A stretch of DNA of 64,000 nt from Selenomonadaceae bacterium. Lineage in GTDB: Bacteria; Bacillota; Negativicutes; Selenomonadales; Selenomonadaceae. The stretch lies in contig JAGABT010000017.1 in assembly GCA_017614505.1 (NCBI GenBank), positions 216,924 to 280,923 of the forward strand. The letters run 5' to 3'. The notes beneath the pieces were generated by a model. The model was not told where the DNA came from and did no database searches. It was given only the letters and a program-made list of their open reading frames with translations. This document shows, in pieces, positions 17,624-26,416 of the stretch. How positions within the stretch are numbered: the stretch's first letter is position 1; the number at the start of each line of letters is the position of its first letter. Position numbers and translations under genes: made by a program.

Positions 17624-18397
17624 TTGAATTTAACCAGCGTAATCAGCGGGCAGATAGCGAATTTGTTTCAGAAGCGCGGCGAAATTGAGCCGCCGGAGCT
17701 TGTCAAAGCGCTTGAGCGGGAAATTGTCCGGCAGAAAAAAACAGTTGACGGCGTACACGTGGTGCCGAATGACTACACAATTTTTCTGAGCGACGACGAC
17801 TGCCACCGCCTCAGCGCTGCCCGCGTTTTGAAGGCTCTTTATGAAGCCGTCGAGCGCAAGACCATTCGCGAAAATTGTTTCATGGACGGCACGCTCAAAG
17901 TTCGTATCGAAAAAATTTCCGAGGGCGATGCCGCTATCGTTGTCGAGTCGAAGTACGTTGACGACGCGGATTTGAAGGAAGACACAATCGATTTGGAAAA
18001 TGACGTGCTGTCGAAGACCCTGCTGGAAAACGGCGACATTACCAACAGCGCCACGATTATCGCGGACAAGACCAAAATCACGGCGTCGATGAAAACTTCC
18101 ACGCGGAAAATTTCCTACCATATCGCGGTTATCACGGACTCGGAGACTTCGGAAATTGTGCTGGGCGAAAGCCAGGTTTATCTTGGGCGCAGGGAAACCA
18201 ACGACTTTGTGCTGAATGACGAGGGCGCGTCGAGGATTCACGCATACATTTCCTACGAGCGCCACCGTCACGTTCTGCGCGACGCCGGAAGTCTGAACGG
18301 TACCTTCGTCAACAAAAAGCCCGTCACGCGCTGCGACCTGCGCCACGGCGATAAAATTCTAATCGGCAGTACCACGCTGATTTACAAAGTTCTTTAA
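17624..18397 (+). CDS. FHA-domain protein with N-terminal DUF3662-like domain (FhaA-type)
   Basis: This 257-aa cytoplasmic protein has an N-terminal domain of about 115 residues like that of actinobacterial FhaA, a linker, and a C-terminal FHA domain (about residues 175-257) with YLGRRETNDFVL, EGASRIHAYI and the SLNGTFVN motif that binds phosphothreonine. It heads an operon with stp and pknB and is a likely substrate or scaffold of that kinase. The TTG at 17624 is 10 bases after GGGAGG. Confidence 0.85.
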   Translation: MNLTSVISGQIANLFQKRGEIEPPELVKALEREIVRQKKTVDGVHVVPNDYTIFLSDDDCHRLSAARVLKALYEAVERKTIRENCFMDGTLKVRIEKISEGDAAIVVESKYVDDADLKEDTIDLENDVLSKTLLENGDITNSATIIADKTKITASMKTSTRKISYHIAVITDSETSEIVLGESQVYLGRRETNDFVLNDEGASRIHAYISYERHRHVLRDAGSLNGTFVNKKPVTRCDLRHGDKILIGSTTLIYKVL

Positions 18398-18409
18398 GGA
18401 GGGGCGGCA

Positions 18410-19108
18410 ATGTCCAAAGTTTACCACGCCACGCACGTCGGCAAAGTCAGAAATAATAACGAGGACGCGCTGATTTACATTGAGCCGGAAACTTTCGTCG
18501 TGGCGGACGGAATGGGCGGAGCTGCCGCCGGTGAAATTGCCAGCCGTATGCTCGTCGAAACGGTTGAAGATTTTCTGCCGAGCGTTCCCAGACCGTGGCA
18601 CGAAGATATTCTGCAGAAATCCATTCTCAAAGCCAACGCCGCGATTCTGCGCACTGCGCGAAGCAACGAAAATTACCGCGGCATGGGTACCACGGCGACG
18701 ATTCTGCACCTCTACGACGGGCGCGCGTACTACGCCCACGTTGGCGATAGCAGGCTTTACCGGCTCAGAAATAATCAGCTGGAACAAATTACCGAGGATC
18801 ATTCCTACGTTGAAGAACTGGTGCGGCGCGGCACGCTGACGCCGGAGGAAGCCCGCGTTCACCCGCTGAAAAATCTTCTGACGCAGGCTGTTGGCGTGAT
18901 TGAAGAAATTTCGGTCGACACCGCCAGTTTTTCCGTGGCGGACGGCGATATTTACCTTTTGTGTACCGACGGTCTGACAAACATGATTAGCGATAAGACC
19001 ATTGCCGAAATTCTGTCGAACAGCTCCAGCCCCGTCGAGGAGCTGATTGACGCCGCGCTCGATAACGGCGGTCACGATAACATTTCGGCGATTGTCATTG
19101 TAGTTTAG
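18410..19108 (+). CDS. stp: PP2C-family serine/threonine phosphatase
   Basis: This 232-aa phosphatase reverses protein phosphorylation by the neighbouring kinase. Metal-binding motifs of PP2C are visible: RNNNEDA, VADGMGGAAAGE, GMGTTATI, HVGDSRLYR, LLCTDGLTN and GGHDNIS. The ATG at 18410 follows AGGAGG. It lies 12 bases after the FHA gene and 15 before pknB. Confidence 0.95.
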   Translation: MSKVYHATHVGKVRNNNEDALIYIEPETFVVADGMGGAAAGEIASRMLVETVEDFLPSVPRPWHEDILQKSILKANAAILRTARSNENYRGMGTTATILHLYDGRAYYAHVGDSRLYRLRNNQLEQITEDHSYVEELVRRGTLTPEEARVHPLKNLLTQAVGVIEEISVDTASFSVADGDIYLLCTDGLTNMISDKTIAEILSNSSSPVEELIDAALDNGGHDNISAIVIVV

Positions 19109-19123
19109 AAGGGAGGAACTTTT

Positions 19124-20956
19124 ATGTTAGGACGAGTTTTGTGCGAGCGCTACGAACTCGAAGAAAAAATCGGCAGCGGCGGCATGGCGGAAGTTTACCG
19201 CGCTCATGACAAACTGCTTGACCGCGCGGTTGCCGTGAAAATTCTGCACGAGGCTTACCGCTCGGACGCCGAATTTGTAGAGAAATTCCAGCGCGAAGCT
19301 CAGGCGGCGGCGCGGCTTTCTCACCCGAACATTGTCAACGTTTACGACGTGGGCATTGACGGTATCGACCATTTCATCGTTATGGAGCTCATTCCCTGCA
19401 GTTCGCTCAAGGATAAAATCCGCGAGGAAGGAGCGCTGGAAATTTTTACCGCCGTGAAAATCGCCAAGGACATCGCCTGCGGACTGGCGCACGCTCACGC
19501 CAATAATCTTGTTCACTGCGACATTAAGCCGCACAATATTTTAATGACGCCCGATGGTCACGCGAAAATTGCGGACTTTGGAATTGCGCGCGCTGTCACC
19601 GAATCGACAATGACTTACGACGGGAATGTTATCGGTTCGGTGCATTATTTTTCGCCGGAACAGGCGCAGGGCGGCGCTATTACGCCCAAATCGGACGTTT
19701 ATTCGCTGGGAATCGTCATGTACGAAATGCTGACGAACCGCCTGCCGTTCAACGGGGACAAAGCGCTGGCAATAGCGAAAAAGCACATCGAGGAAGACCC
19801 CGCGCCGCCAATTTCATTCCGCCCGCAAATTCCGCCAATGCTTGAAGCAATCGTCCTGCGCGCAATGAACAAGGAGCCGGAGCATCGTCCGTCCAGTTTC
19901 GATATGATTCAGTCGCTGTCGAACATCGAAGCGAATTTGAGCATTGAGCAGCTTGACGACCCCGATGCCACTAAAATTCTGCCGCGCGTTAAAACTGCAG
20001 ATCTGACGCCGCGCCGCAACATTCGCGAAAACGCCGTTAAGATTATCGAATCGAAGCCTAAGGTTAAGCCCGCCGAAAAAATTTTCCTGCGCTCAAAAGC
20101 ATTTATTTTTGGACTTATTCTGGTACTCATTGCAGGATTCGGCGCCGGATTCATCATGGCTTTCGGGCAGGTTGCGGAAAGTGAAATTGTTGCCGTGCCG
20201 GACGTTGCCGGTAAGCAGCTCGGACTTGCGCGCCAGCTCCTTGAAGACGGCAGGCTCCGCGTCAGTGTCGCCGAAATTTACGACGCAAGCGTTCCAGCCG
20301 GTCAGGTTGTCGCGCAGGACCCAATCGCTGGCAGGAACGTAAAGGCGGAGCGCCTCGTCACGATTTACGTCAGCAAGGGCGGCGAGACGATTAGCATGCC
20401 CGACCTTATCGGCTTGAAGAAAAACAATGCTATCGACCGCATTAAAAAGCTCGGTCTGCAGCTCGGCGCGGTCTACGAAAAAGATTCTGAACTTGAGCCT
20501 GGAACAATCCTTTCGCACGACCCGATTATCGGCACCAAAATCAATCGCGGGCAGGTTATCGACCTTGTAGTTTCGCACGGTTCCGCCGTATCCATTGCGC
20601 CCCGTTACAATCGCGCAGAAGCCGCCAGCGCGCCCAAAACCATGGTCATCGAAAGGACTTACGTGCCGGACGTGCAAAACGTTATGCTTGACGTTGCGAA
20701 AAGCAGCGTCGAACAGCGCGGGCTTAGCGTCGGCACCGTCACCTACCGCGAAAGTGCGCAGAACGACGGCACAATTCTCAGCCAGAATCCTCTGCCCGCC
20801 GCCTACGTCGAACTCGGCACGCCCATTGACTTTGTAGTTTCGCGGAGCGCAGGTTTCTACGATAACCCAGAAATTGAAAATATTTACGCCGACAGCGAAG
20901 TTGTCGAGGCGCCGTTCGAGCAAAGTTTTGAAATTCCTGAGACTGAAGACAGATGA
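19124..20956 (+). CDS. pknB: Membrane serine/threonine protein kinase with PASTA repeats (PrkC/PknB)
   Basis: The 610-aa kinase has a cytoplasmic kinase domain (residues about 10-270: GSGGMAEVY, AVKIL, DFGIARA, SPEQAQG), one membrane helix at about 326-348, and three PASTA domains outside (about 357-422, 423-490 and 512-580) that bind cell-wall fragments or lipid II. The catalytic loop reads VHCDIKPHN: the Arg of the usual HRD is Cys, making it a non-RD kinase, while Asp, Lys and Asn are kept. It overlaps rsgA by four bases (ATGA). Confidence 0.95.
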   Translation: MLGRVLCERYELEEKIGSGGMAEVYRAHDKLLDRAVAVKILHEAYRSDAEFVEKFQREAQAAARLSHPNIVNVYDVGIDGIDHFIVMELIPCSSLKDKIREEGALEIFTAVKIAKDIACGLAHAHANNLVHCDIKPHNILMTPDGHAKIADFGIARAVTESTMTYDGNVIGSVHYFSPEQAQGGAITPKSDVYSLGIVMYEMLTNRLPFNGDKALAIAKKHIEEDPAPPISFRPQIPPMLEAIVLRAMNKEPEHRPSSFDMIQSLSNIEANLSIEQLDDPDATKILPRVKTADLTPRRNIRENAVKIIESKPKVKPAEKIFLRSKAFIFGLILVLIAGFGAGFIMAFGQVAESEIVAVPDVAGKQLGLARQLLEDGRLRVSVAEIYDASVPAGQVVAQDPIAGRNVKAERLVTIYVSKGGETISMPDLIGLKKNNAIDRIKKLGLQLGAVYEKDSELEPGTILSHDPIIGTKINRGQVIDLVVSHGSAVSIAPRYNRAEAASAPKTMVIERTYVPDVQNVMLDVAKSSVEQRGLSVGTVTYRESAQNDGTILSQNPLPAAYVELGTPIDFVVSRSAGFYDNPEIENIYADSEVVEAPFEQSFEIPETEDR

Positions 20957-21813
20957 TTGGACGCGTTATAAAATTTTACAACAGCTTTTTCTTCGTGAAG
21001 TTCGAAGGTGAACTGATTCCCTGCAAACTGCGCGGACTTTTAAAGCGGGATAAAAATTCCGGCAGTGCGGTTTGTCCAGGCGATTTTGTGGAAATTTCAA
21101 AGCTGAAGGACGGCTCCGGCGTTATCGAAAGAGTTCAGCCGCGTCGAAGTTTGCTAAGCCGCCCCGCCGTCGCCAACGTCGACAGGATTATTCTGACATT
21201 CGCCGCCGCCCAGCCGGATTTGAATCGCCTGCTTTTGAACAGATTTATCGCGCTGGCTGAATTTTCCCAGCTGACTGAAATTATAATTTGCATTAATAAA
21301 ATCGATTTGGCGGGCGATAAAAATTTCCTCGCCGAATACGAAAATCTTTACCGCGTCGTTCGCACTTCAGCGCATGACGGCACTGGTGTTGAAAATCTGC
21401 GCGAAATTATTTCTGGCGGCGTGACGGTCTTCGCAGGTCCGAGCGGCGTCGGTAAGAGTTCCCTGCTCAACGCTATCGATTCGCGGCTCAGGCTTAAAAC
21501 TGGTGAAGTCAGCGAAAAGATTCTGCGCGGCAAGCATACAACGCGCGTCGCTGAGCTGATTGAATTTGGCGGCGGGTTTCTGGTAGATACGCCTGGTTTC
21601 AGCGCGGTTGAGCTCAAGGATTTGGGAATTGGCGCGGACAATCTGCGTGAGCAGTTCAAGGAGTTCGGCGAATTTGCGCACGAGTGTAAATTTCTGAACG
21701 GGTGCAGTCACAGCCACGAGCCGAGCTGCGGCGTAAGGGCGGCGGCTGACGCTGGCAAGATTCTGCGCGAACGCTACGAAAGTTATCTGACATTGTTAAA
21801 CGAACTGAAATAA
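20953..21813 (+). CDS. rsgA: Ribosome small-subunit-dependent GTPase RsgA
   Basis: RsgA is a circularly permuted GTPase that checks 30S maturation. The 286-aa protein has an OB fold at the N-terminus, NKID (G4), GPSGVGKSS (G1), DTPGF (G3), and a C-terminal zinc site built from CKFLNGCSHSHEPSC. The ATG at 20953 overlaps the pknB stop, giving translational coupling. The operon ends here with a hairpin terminator. Confidence 0.95.
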   Translation: MIGRVIKFYNSFFFVKFEGELIPCKLRGLLKRDKNSGSAVCPGDFVEISKLKDGSGVIERVQPRRSLLSRPAVANVDRIILTFAAAQPDLNRLLLNRFIALAEFSQLTEIIICINKIDLAGDKNFLAEYENLYRVVRTSAHDGTGVENLREIISGGVTVFAGPSGVGKSSLLNAIDSRLRLKTGEVSEKILRGKHTTRVAELIEFGGGFLVDTPGFSAVELKDLGIGADNLREQFKEFGEFAHECKFLNGCSHSHEPSCGVRAAADAGKILRERYESYLTLLNELK

Positions 21814-21817
21814 AAAA

Positions 21818-21850
21818 CGGCAAGCCCGCAAGCCTGCCGCTATTTTTTTT
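21818..21850 (+). terminator. Rho-independent terminator after rsgA (probably bidirectional)
   Basis: CGGCAAGC and GCCTGCCG form a stem around CCGCAA, followed by TATTTTTTTT. The opposite side has an A-run, so it can also end the minus-strand exported-protein genes. Confidence 0.85.
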
Positions 21851-21863
21851 GCGCCGAGATATT

Positions 21864-22244
21864 TCAAGGATTGTCAACCGTGTAGCCGTAAATGCTCATC
21901 TTCAGGCAATGCTTTTTGACCTTATCGGCAATCGGACTTGAATCCGTCGAATGCCACGACGCTGGAGCAGGGTCTTTCTGAGTCGAATACATCCAGCCAG
22001 CGCCAGCGCTGATATGGTAGGTCTTGTAGCCAAGTATCTGGTTGCCTTCCATAACTTTCACGTAGCATTTCATATGTTTCGGCGACATTCTGGTTCCCTT
22101 GACAAGCTCCCAGGTTTCGGACATGAAATAGCCCTTCGTGCCGTCCGAGTACGTGCCGACGTAATAATCCTGCGCGTTCGCCTGCGAAATCTGCGCGACG
22201 AAAATTCCGAATACCAGCGCCGCCATTGCGAAAAATTTTTTCAC
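21864..22244 (-). CDS. Small exported protein 1 of a tandem set
   Basis: This 126-aa protein has a signal peptide (MKKFFAMAALVFGIF..ANA) and a mature part of about 100 residues with no family I recognise. The GTG at 22244 follows GAGGTG, which overlaps the stop codon of the upstream gene. Signal peptide and junction closely match those of the next two genes, pointing to tandem duplication. It is probably periplasmic or surface-exposed. Confidence 0.75.
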   Translation of the reverse strand: MKKFFAMAALVFGIFVAQISQANAQDYYVGTYSDGTKGYFMSETWELVKGTRMSPKHMKCYVKVMEGNQILGYKTYHISAGAGWMYSTQKDPAPASWHSTDSSPIADKVKKHCLKMSIYGYTVDNP

Positions 22245-22249
22245 GCGAA

Positions 22250-22609
22250 TCACCTCAACAGTCCATACAATTTCAAAATAGCGACAAAAGCTTTATATTC
22301 GACGGTATTTGAATAAGAACCAGGCTCGACTGCGTTGAATCTGCCGCTGTCGCGTTTTTCTCCAAAATACATTTTGTCGTAAATCACAAGCCCGTCACTG
22401 TAAAATAGATAATCGTAGTCAAATTTCGTTGTACCCTGCTTGACTGTGCAGCCGAAATACATCATCTTGCCGCCCACGGGCTTATAGCTGACCGTCTCCG
22501 TCAACAAATAGCAGTCATCGCCGAGATAAACTTCCTCAGCCTCAGCCGGAGAAATCTGCGCGAAGAAAATTCCCAGCACCAGCGCCGCCACTGCGAAAAT
22601 CTTCTTCAC
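22250..22609 (-). CDS. Small exported protein 2 of a tandem set
   Basis: This 119-aa protein has a signal peptide (MKKIFAVAALVLGIF..AEA) nearly identical to that of the downstream gene. The mature part (EEVYLGDDCYLLTETV..) shares the pattern seen in its neighbours: a display motif resembling YVGTYSDG, then a beta-rich segment ending in a conserved Lys/Tyr-rich tail. The GTG at 22609 sits behind AAGGTG. The gap to the next gene is 5 bases. Function unknown. Confidence 0.72.
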   Translation of the reverse strand: MKKIFAVAALVLGIFFAQISPAEAEEVYLGDDCYLLTETVSYKPVGGKMMYFGCTVKQGTTKFDYDYLFYSDGLVIYDKMYFGEKRDSGRFNAVEPGSYSNTVEYKAFVAILKLYGLLR

Positions 22610-22614
22610 GCCAA

Positions 22615-23769
22615 TCACCTTACCCCTTCCAGACATATCTGCCGCATATTCGTGCAAAGGGCGGAAATTGCCTTGTTAGTACGCGAATCGCCGCCGCCTG
22701 TACCGACTTTGTACCACTGCGAATCTGGCGCGTCTTTTTTCAGCGACCAGTTGTACGGTCCGCTGGCGTATTTGAAATAAAATGTCAGCGTTTTGGCGTT
22801 ATCGTCGGCGTCAACGATTTTCACCTGCCCGCTGATTAAATCCGGCGAAATTTTGCTGCCCGTGAACTTCACGGTATTCGGCAACAGGAACGCTTGCTTT
22901 TTGTCGATATATCCGACGAAAATTTCCTGCGAAGAGGACGCCGCTGATGACGCGGCTGGTTTTGGCACGCTGATATTTGACGCCTTTGCGCCCGCCCGAA
23001 GCTGCTGCGCCATCTTCTGACACTGATTCGACATCGCCACGTAATCAATTTTTTTGTTCGCGTTGAAGAGATCTTTCATTCCCAGATTCTGATAAACTTT
23101 GGACAGGAACATCAGGCAATCCGCCTTCGCCTCGTTGTTTGGCGCCAGATTGACGGCGGTTTCAATTTCAGCGGCGATTTTGCCGTAGTCCTTGTTCTTA
23201 TCGGCTTTATCGCGGTAAATCGAGCGCGCGTAAAGGTCGTGAGCGTGATAATCGTTCGGATTCTGCGCGACAGCCTGCGCGAAAAGCTGACGCGCCGCCG
23301 TATAATCCTTCGCCTTGTACTTAGCGTCCGCCTGAGCAATGAGCTCGGAAGTGTCGACGTTTGAAACATTTGAAACTGGAGCCGCCTGCTTATTAACCCG
23401 CGCGATTATCTTCGCCTTGATTTTCTCCACGTATGGCGCGGCAGCATTCCAGACAGCGGCGTCAAAATTTTTAATTTCACGGTCGTAACTGTTGGAAATT
23501 GCGCGCCGCCACTCGCCATTTTTGTAGACGAAATCGAACGGCACCGCCCCCTGATAAACATTGAGACCGACAACTTCAGAAACAACGTCGACCGAAAAGC
23601 TGTACTTGTTCTCAATAATGCCGTTGGTGTCAATGTAATGCTTCAGCAAAACGCGCTTGCCCTGGTACATGGATTCCTCCTGCACGCCCGTATAAATCAG
23701 CTCCGCCTCCGCCATTGGACTTTGAAACAGACTGAACGCCAGCACCGCCGCCGCTAAAAATTTTTTCAT
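22615..23769 (-). CDS. Exported TPR-containing protein, tandem set member 3
   Basis: This 384-aa protein has a signal peptide (MKKFLAAAVLAFSLF..AEA), an N-terminal domain of about 100 residues, tetratricopeptide-like repeats in the middle (about residues 140-230: DAKYKAKDYTAARQLFAQAV and following), and a C-terminal domain (about 290-384: EIFVGYIDKKQAFLLPNTV..) resembling the mature parts of the two small proteins downstream. It looks like a fusion of that small domain to a TPR scaffold. The ATG at 23769 is preceded by ACGGTG. Confidence 0.75.
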   Translation of the reverse strand: MKKFLAAAVLAFSLFQSPMAEAELIYTGVQEESMYQGKRVLLKHYIDTNGIIENKYSFSVDVVSEVVGLNVYQGAVPFDFVYKNGEWRRAISNSYDREIKNFDAAVWNAAAPYVEKIKAKIIARVNKQAAPVSNVSNVDTSELIAQADAKYKAKDYTAARQLFAQAVAQNPNDYHAHDLYARSIYRDKADKNKDYGKIAAEIETAVNLAPNNEAKADCLMFLSKVYQNLGMKDLFNANKKIDYVAMSNQCQKMAQQLRAGAKASNISVPKPAASSAASSSQEIFVGYIDKKQAFLLPNTVKFTGSKISPDLISGQVKIVDADDNAKTLTFYFKYASGPYNWSLKKDAPDSQWYKVGTGGGDSRTNKAISALCTNMRQICLEGVR

Positions 23770-23774
23770 GCGAA

Positions 23775-24167
23775 TCACCGTACCTTTCCATTATACCTTT
23801 CTCTTACCGTTCCAGTCATAACATATTCCATTGTCCACATAAAAGGTCCATCGCCCGATTCAATCTCGCGCCAGTCGAAATTATGCGTCACGTCGCGCAT
23901 GTAAAGTTTTTTTGACCGCTGGTCGTAAACGTACTGAAGAACGGCGTCCAGAATCGTCGAGCCGTCGGGGCGAATACCAACAACCCGCACCGTTACGCCG
24001 ACAAACCCCTTTTCCTGGTCAACGCCGTGCGAAATCGAATCAGTATCGATATAAGTTTTGTAGCCGGTATCGCTGGTATCGCAGAGCAGGAGCTGGGCAT
24101 TCGCGCTGCCCGTCAGAAAAATCAAACACGCGGCTATAACCGCTGCAACGAAAAAATTTTTTCTCAT
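23775..24167 (-). CDS. Small exported protein 4 of a tandem set
   Basis: This 130-aa protein starts at the ATG at 24167 behind AAAGGAGGCGG and has a signal peptide (FFVAAVIAACLIFLTGSANA). The mature part (CDTSDTGYKTYIDTDSISH..) has a look common to small Negativicute exported proteins in which a fixed-length beta domain follows a YIDTDS motif. It is first in transcription order; a TATAAT lies about 30 bases upstream on the minus strand. Function unknown. Confidence 0.75.
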   Translation of the reverse strand: MRKNFFVAAVIAACLIFLTGSANAQLLLCDTSDTGYKTYIDTDSISHGVDQEKGFVGVTVRVVGIRPDGSTILDAVLQYVYDQRSKKLYMRDVTHNFDWREIESGDGPFMWTMEYVMTGTVRERYNGKVR

Positions 24168-24203
24168 TGTCGTACCGCCTCCTTTACAAGCATTATAGTA
24201 TTT

Positions 24204-24494
24204 GTGTCGCAAATGGAAGTTGCGCGGAGGCTGAATCTGAACCAGCCGCGTTACAGCCGCTACGAAACGGGAACGTACCAGCCGGATATTGACACGCTCA
24301 AAAAGATTTCGCAGTTCTTCGACGTGTCGATAGATTATCTGCTGGAAAACGAGCGGGCGCTTTCCGATTCGCCGGACATGGTTGACCTTAACAATTTCAT
24401 TCTGAACGGCAGGTACACAATCAATTCGCGCGTGCCGAGCGAGAGGGAAAAACAAATGCTCAGCAACGTCATTGCCGCCATCTTCAACGGCTGA
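24204..24494 (+). pseudogene. N-terminally truncated XRE-type HTH regulator
   Basis: The reading frame encodes the second half of a Cro/C1-type helix-turn-helix (SQMEVARRLNLNQPRYSRYE, then DIDTLKKISQFFDVSIDYLL) followed by a 45-residue C-terminal part. The first helix (about 12 residues, normally ending in a KGLTQ-type turn) is missing: upstream of the GTG at 24204 the DNA is the promoter of the divergent exported protein, with no ribosome site for this frame. It is most likely a remnant. Expression from the GTG or from the ATG at 24213 cannot be excluded. Confidence 0.6.
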
Positions 24495-24500
24495 TTCATT

Positions 24501-25913
24501 TTAGCGCGCGGAATTTTGGAAGTCATTACCGCGCCGGTAAATTATGGCGCCGACGGAGCCGTTACGCTCGACGAAAATCATTTCCGCGGCGCCGCTGGGA
24601 TAAATGTAAAGCCTGTCGCTGCCGCTGAAAATTTTTTTGTGTTTTATGCCGTAAGTCGAAATGACGTTGAAAAAAGCCATGCCGACGCGAATACCTTCGG
24701 GCGTCTGAACTTCTGGCGAATCGGTGCTAATCTCAACAACTGCGTTATCCTTGACCGTCAGGATAAGATTGCCGTAAGCGTACTGCCCGTCCTCGTCGAC
24801 ATCAACTTCAGTGCCGAGCTGGACGCCGCCCAGTTCTGTTGGAATTTCGCTTACAACTGGGAACGACGGCTGGAAATTTTCAAGGCTCGGAGCGTTGCTG
24901 GGAAATGACGGCTGGAAAGTTTCCGGCTTTTCGGGCGCAGGCTCGGCTGGCAGCGTTTCATTAATTTCCGGCTCAGGTGCTGGCTCAACAATTTCTGGTA
25001 CAGGCTCCGGCGCTGGAATTTCCGGCTCAAGCGGAACAGTTTTAACGTCCGGCACAGGGATTTTTTCAACTTCAGGCGCAGGCTCAACTTCCGGCGCGGC
25101 AGGAATTTCTTCGACTTCGGCGGGAATATTTTCAGTTGCAGTGGGAATATCCGGCGCGGGCGTCGAATTAACAAGGTTGAAAATACCAGCGGCGGCGGCT
25201 GAAATAAGCGCGCCGATTTTCCAGACGGTACGATTATTTTTCGTAAGGGCGGCGCGGAGTTCGTCGGCGGACTGCCAGCGATTTTTCGGGTCGACTTCGA
25301 CGCATTTGCTGAGAATTTTTTTGAGCGAACTGCCGCAGTTTTCGCCGGTGAGTTCGAGCATGGTTTTGCCGAGCGAATAAATATCACTGCGGGCGTCGGT
25401 CTGCCCGAAACCGTACTGTTCGGGCGGCGCATAGCCTTTCGTGCCGAGAAATTTCGTGTCAGTGCTCTGATTTTCCTTGACGGTACGCGCGGCGTCGAAG
25501 TCTATCAGCCGGACGATACCGCCGCTCTGCAGAATCATATTCGCCGGCTTAATGTCGCGGTGAACTATTCCTAAACCGTGCAGGAACTTCAAGCCGTCGC
25601 ACATCTGCAGCAGAATTTTCCGCGCCTCAGCATCATTCAGCGCGCGCCCGTCCAAAGTTTCGCCCTGAATAAATTCTTCGACAACGACGGTATCAGTTTC
25701 GGATTCGGCGCAGTAGAAAATTTTGGCAAAGAGCGCGTGCGGATTATTTTTCAGCGCGGCGTATGGCAAGCCGGCGTAGTTTATTATTTTCATCACGGCG
25801 AGTTCACCAGTCGATTTGCTTGACGCCAGCCAGACTTCGCCCTTCGCGCTCTGCTTGAGCAGCCGCAGTTTCTCGTACCGAAATTCCAGATACGCCGCCA
25901 CGTTTTGTTTCAA
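24501..25913 (-). CDS. Membrane serine/threonine protein kinase with Pro/Glu-rich linker
   Basis: This 470-aa protein has a kinase domain (residues about 15-225: VVVEEFIQGETL, an intact HRDIKPAN catalytic loop, LIDFDAART, APPEQYG), a membrane helix at about 232-252, a long Pro/Glu/Ala-rich spacer (about 255-360), and a C-terminal domain of about 95 residues (GVQLGTEVDVDEDGQYAYG to the end) that probably lies outside the membrane. There are no PASTA domains. The TTG at 25913 lies 8 bases after AGGAGG. The gene is divergent from an HTH gene 44 bases away. Confidence 0.85.
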   Translation of the reverse strand: MKQNVAAYLEFRYEKLRLLKQSAKGEVWLASSKSTGELAVMKIINYAGLPYAALKNNPHALFAKIFYCAESETDTVVVEEFIQGETLDGRALNDAEARKILLQMCDGLKFLHGLGIVHRDIKPANMILQSGGIVRLIDFDAARTVKENQSTDTKFLGTKGYAPPEQYGFGQTDARSDIYSLGKTMLELTGENCGSSLKKILSKCVEVDPKNRWQSADELRAALTKNNRTVWKIGALISAAAAGIFNLVNSTPAPDIPTATENIPAEVEEIPAAPEVEPAPEVEKIPVPDVKTVPLEPEIPAPEPVPEIVEPAPEPEINETLPAEPAPEKPETFQPSFPSNAPSLENFQPSFPVVSEIPTELGGVQLGTEVDVDEDGQYAYGNLILTVKDNAVVEISTDSPEVQTPEGIRVGMAFFNVISTYGIKHKKIFSGSDRLYIYPSGAAEMIFVERNGSVGAIIYRRGNDFQNSAR

Positions 25914-25957
25914 ATTAATCGCCTCCTGCGCGGATTTTAACATAAGGAGTGAACTTT

Positions 25958-26395
25958 TTGCAGAAAGACACCGAGGAGCTTGAAAATGAGCTCGCCGAGG
26001 CTAAGCGCGTCGAAGATTTTCTGGCTGATAACGCGGAGAATTTTCGCAGTTTCACGCTCGCCGAGTATTTGAATAAACTGCTGGCGGAAAAGAATCTGAC
26101 TAAGCTGGACGTGATTCAGCGCTCGCAGCTCGACGCAACCTACGTCTACAGAATTTTTTCCGGCATAACAAAAAAGCCCGCGCGACCTAAGATAATCGCC
26201 GTTGCCGTGGCGCTGGGACTTTCGCCGAAGGAAACGAATTATCTTCTGTACTACGCAGGCGTTGAGAAACTCTACGTCCGCACCGAATGGGACAGCATTA
26301 TTTTTTTCGCGCTGGAAAATCAGCTGAGCGTTGTCGATACCAATGAACTTTTGCAGGCGTCCGGCGAACTGCCGCTTCTGGGCGACGTGAACTAA
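25958..26395 (+). CDS. HTH (XRE-like) regulator divergent from the kinase
   Basis: This 145-aa protein has an acidic N-terminus, then an XRE-like helix-turn-helix (about residues 33-95: LAEYLNKLLAEKNLTKLDVIQRSQL, with SGITKKPARPKIIAVAVALGL as the following helices) and a C-terminal tail ending in a VVDTNELLQ segment. The TTG at 25958 is 8 bases after AAGGAG. HTH proteins of this shape are often found next to Ser/Thr kinase genes, and the shared 44-base upstream region suggests it regulates, or is phosphorylated by, the kinase; that is inference. Confidence 0.75.
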   Translation: MQKDTEELENELAEAKRVEDFLADNAENFRSFTLAEYLNKLLAEKNLTKLDVIQRSQLDATYVYRIFSGITKKPARPKIIAVAVALGLSPKETNYLLYYAGVEKLYVRTEWDSIIFFALENQLSVVDTNELLQASGELPLLGDVN

Positions 26396-26416
26396 AATCA
26401 GTCTGCCGAATTATTA

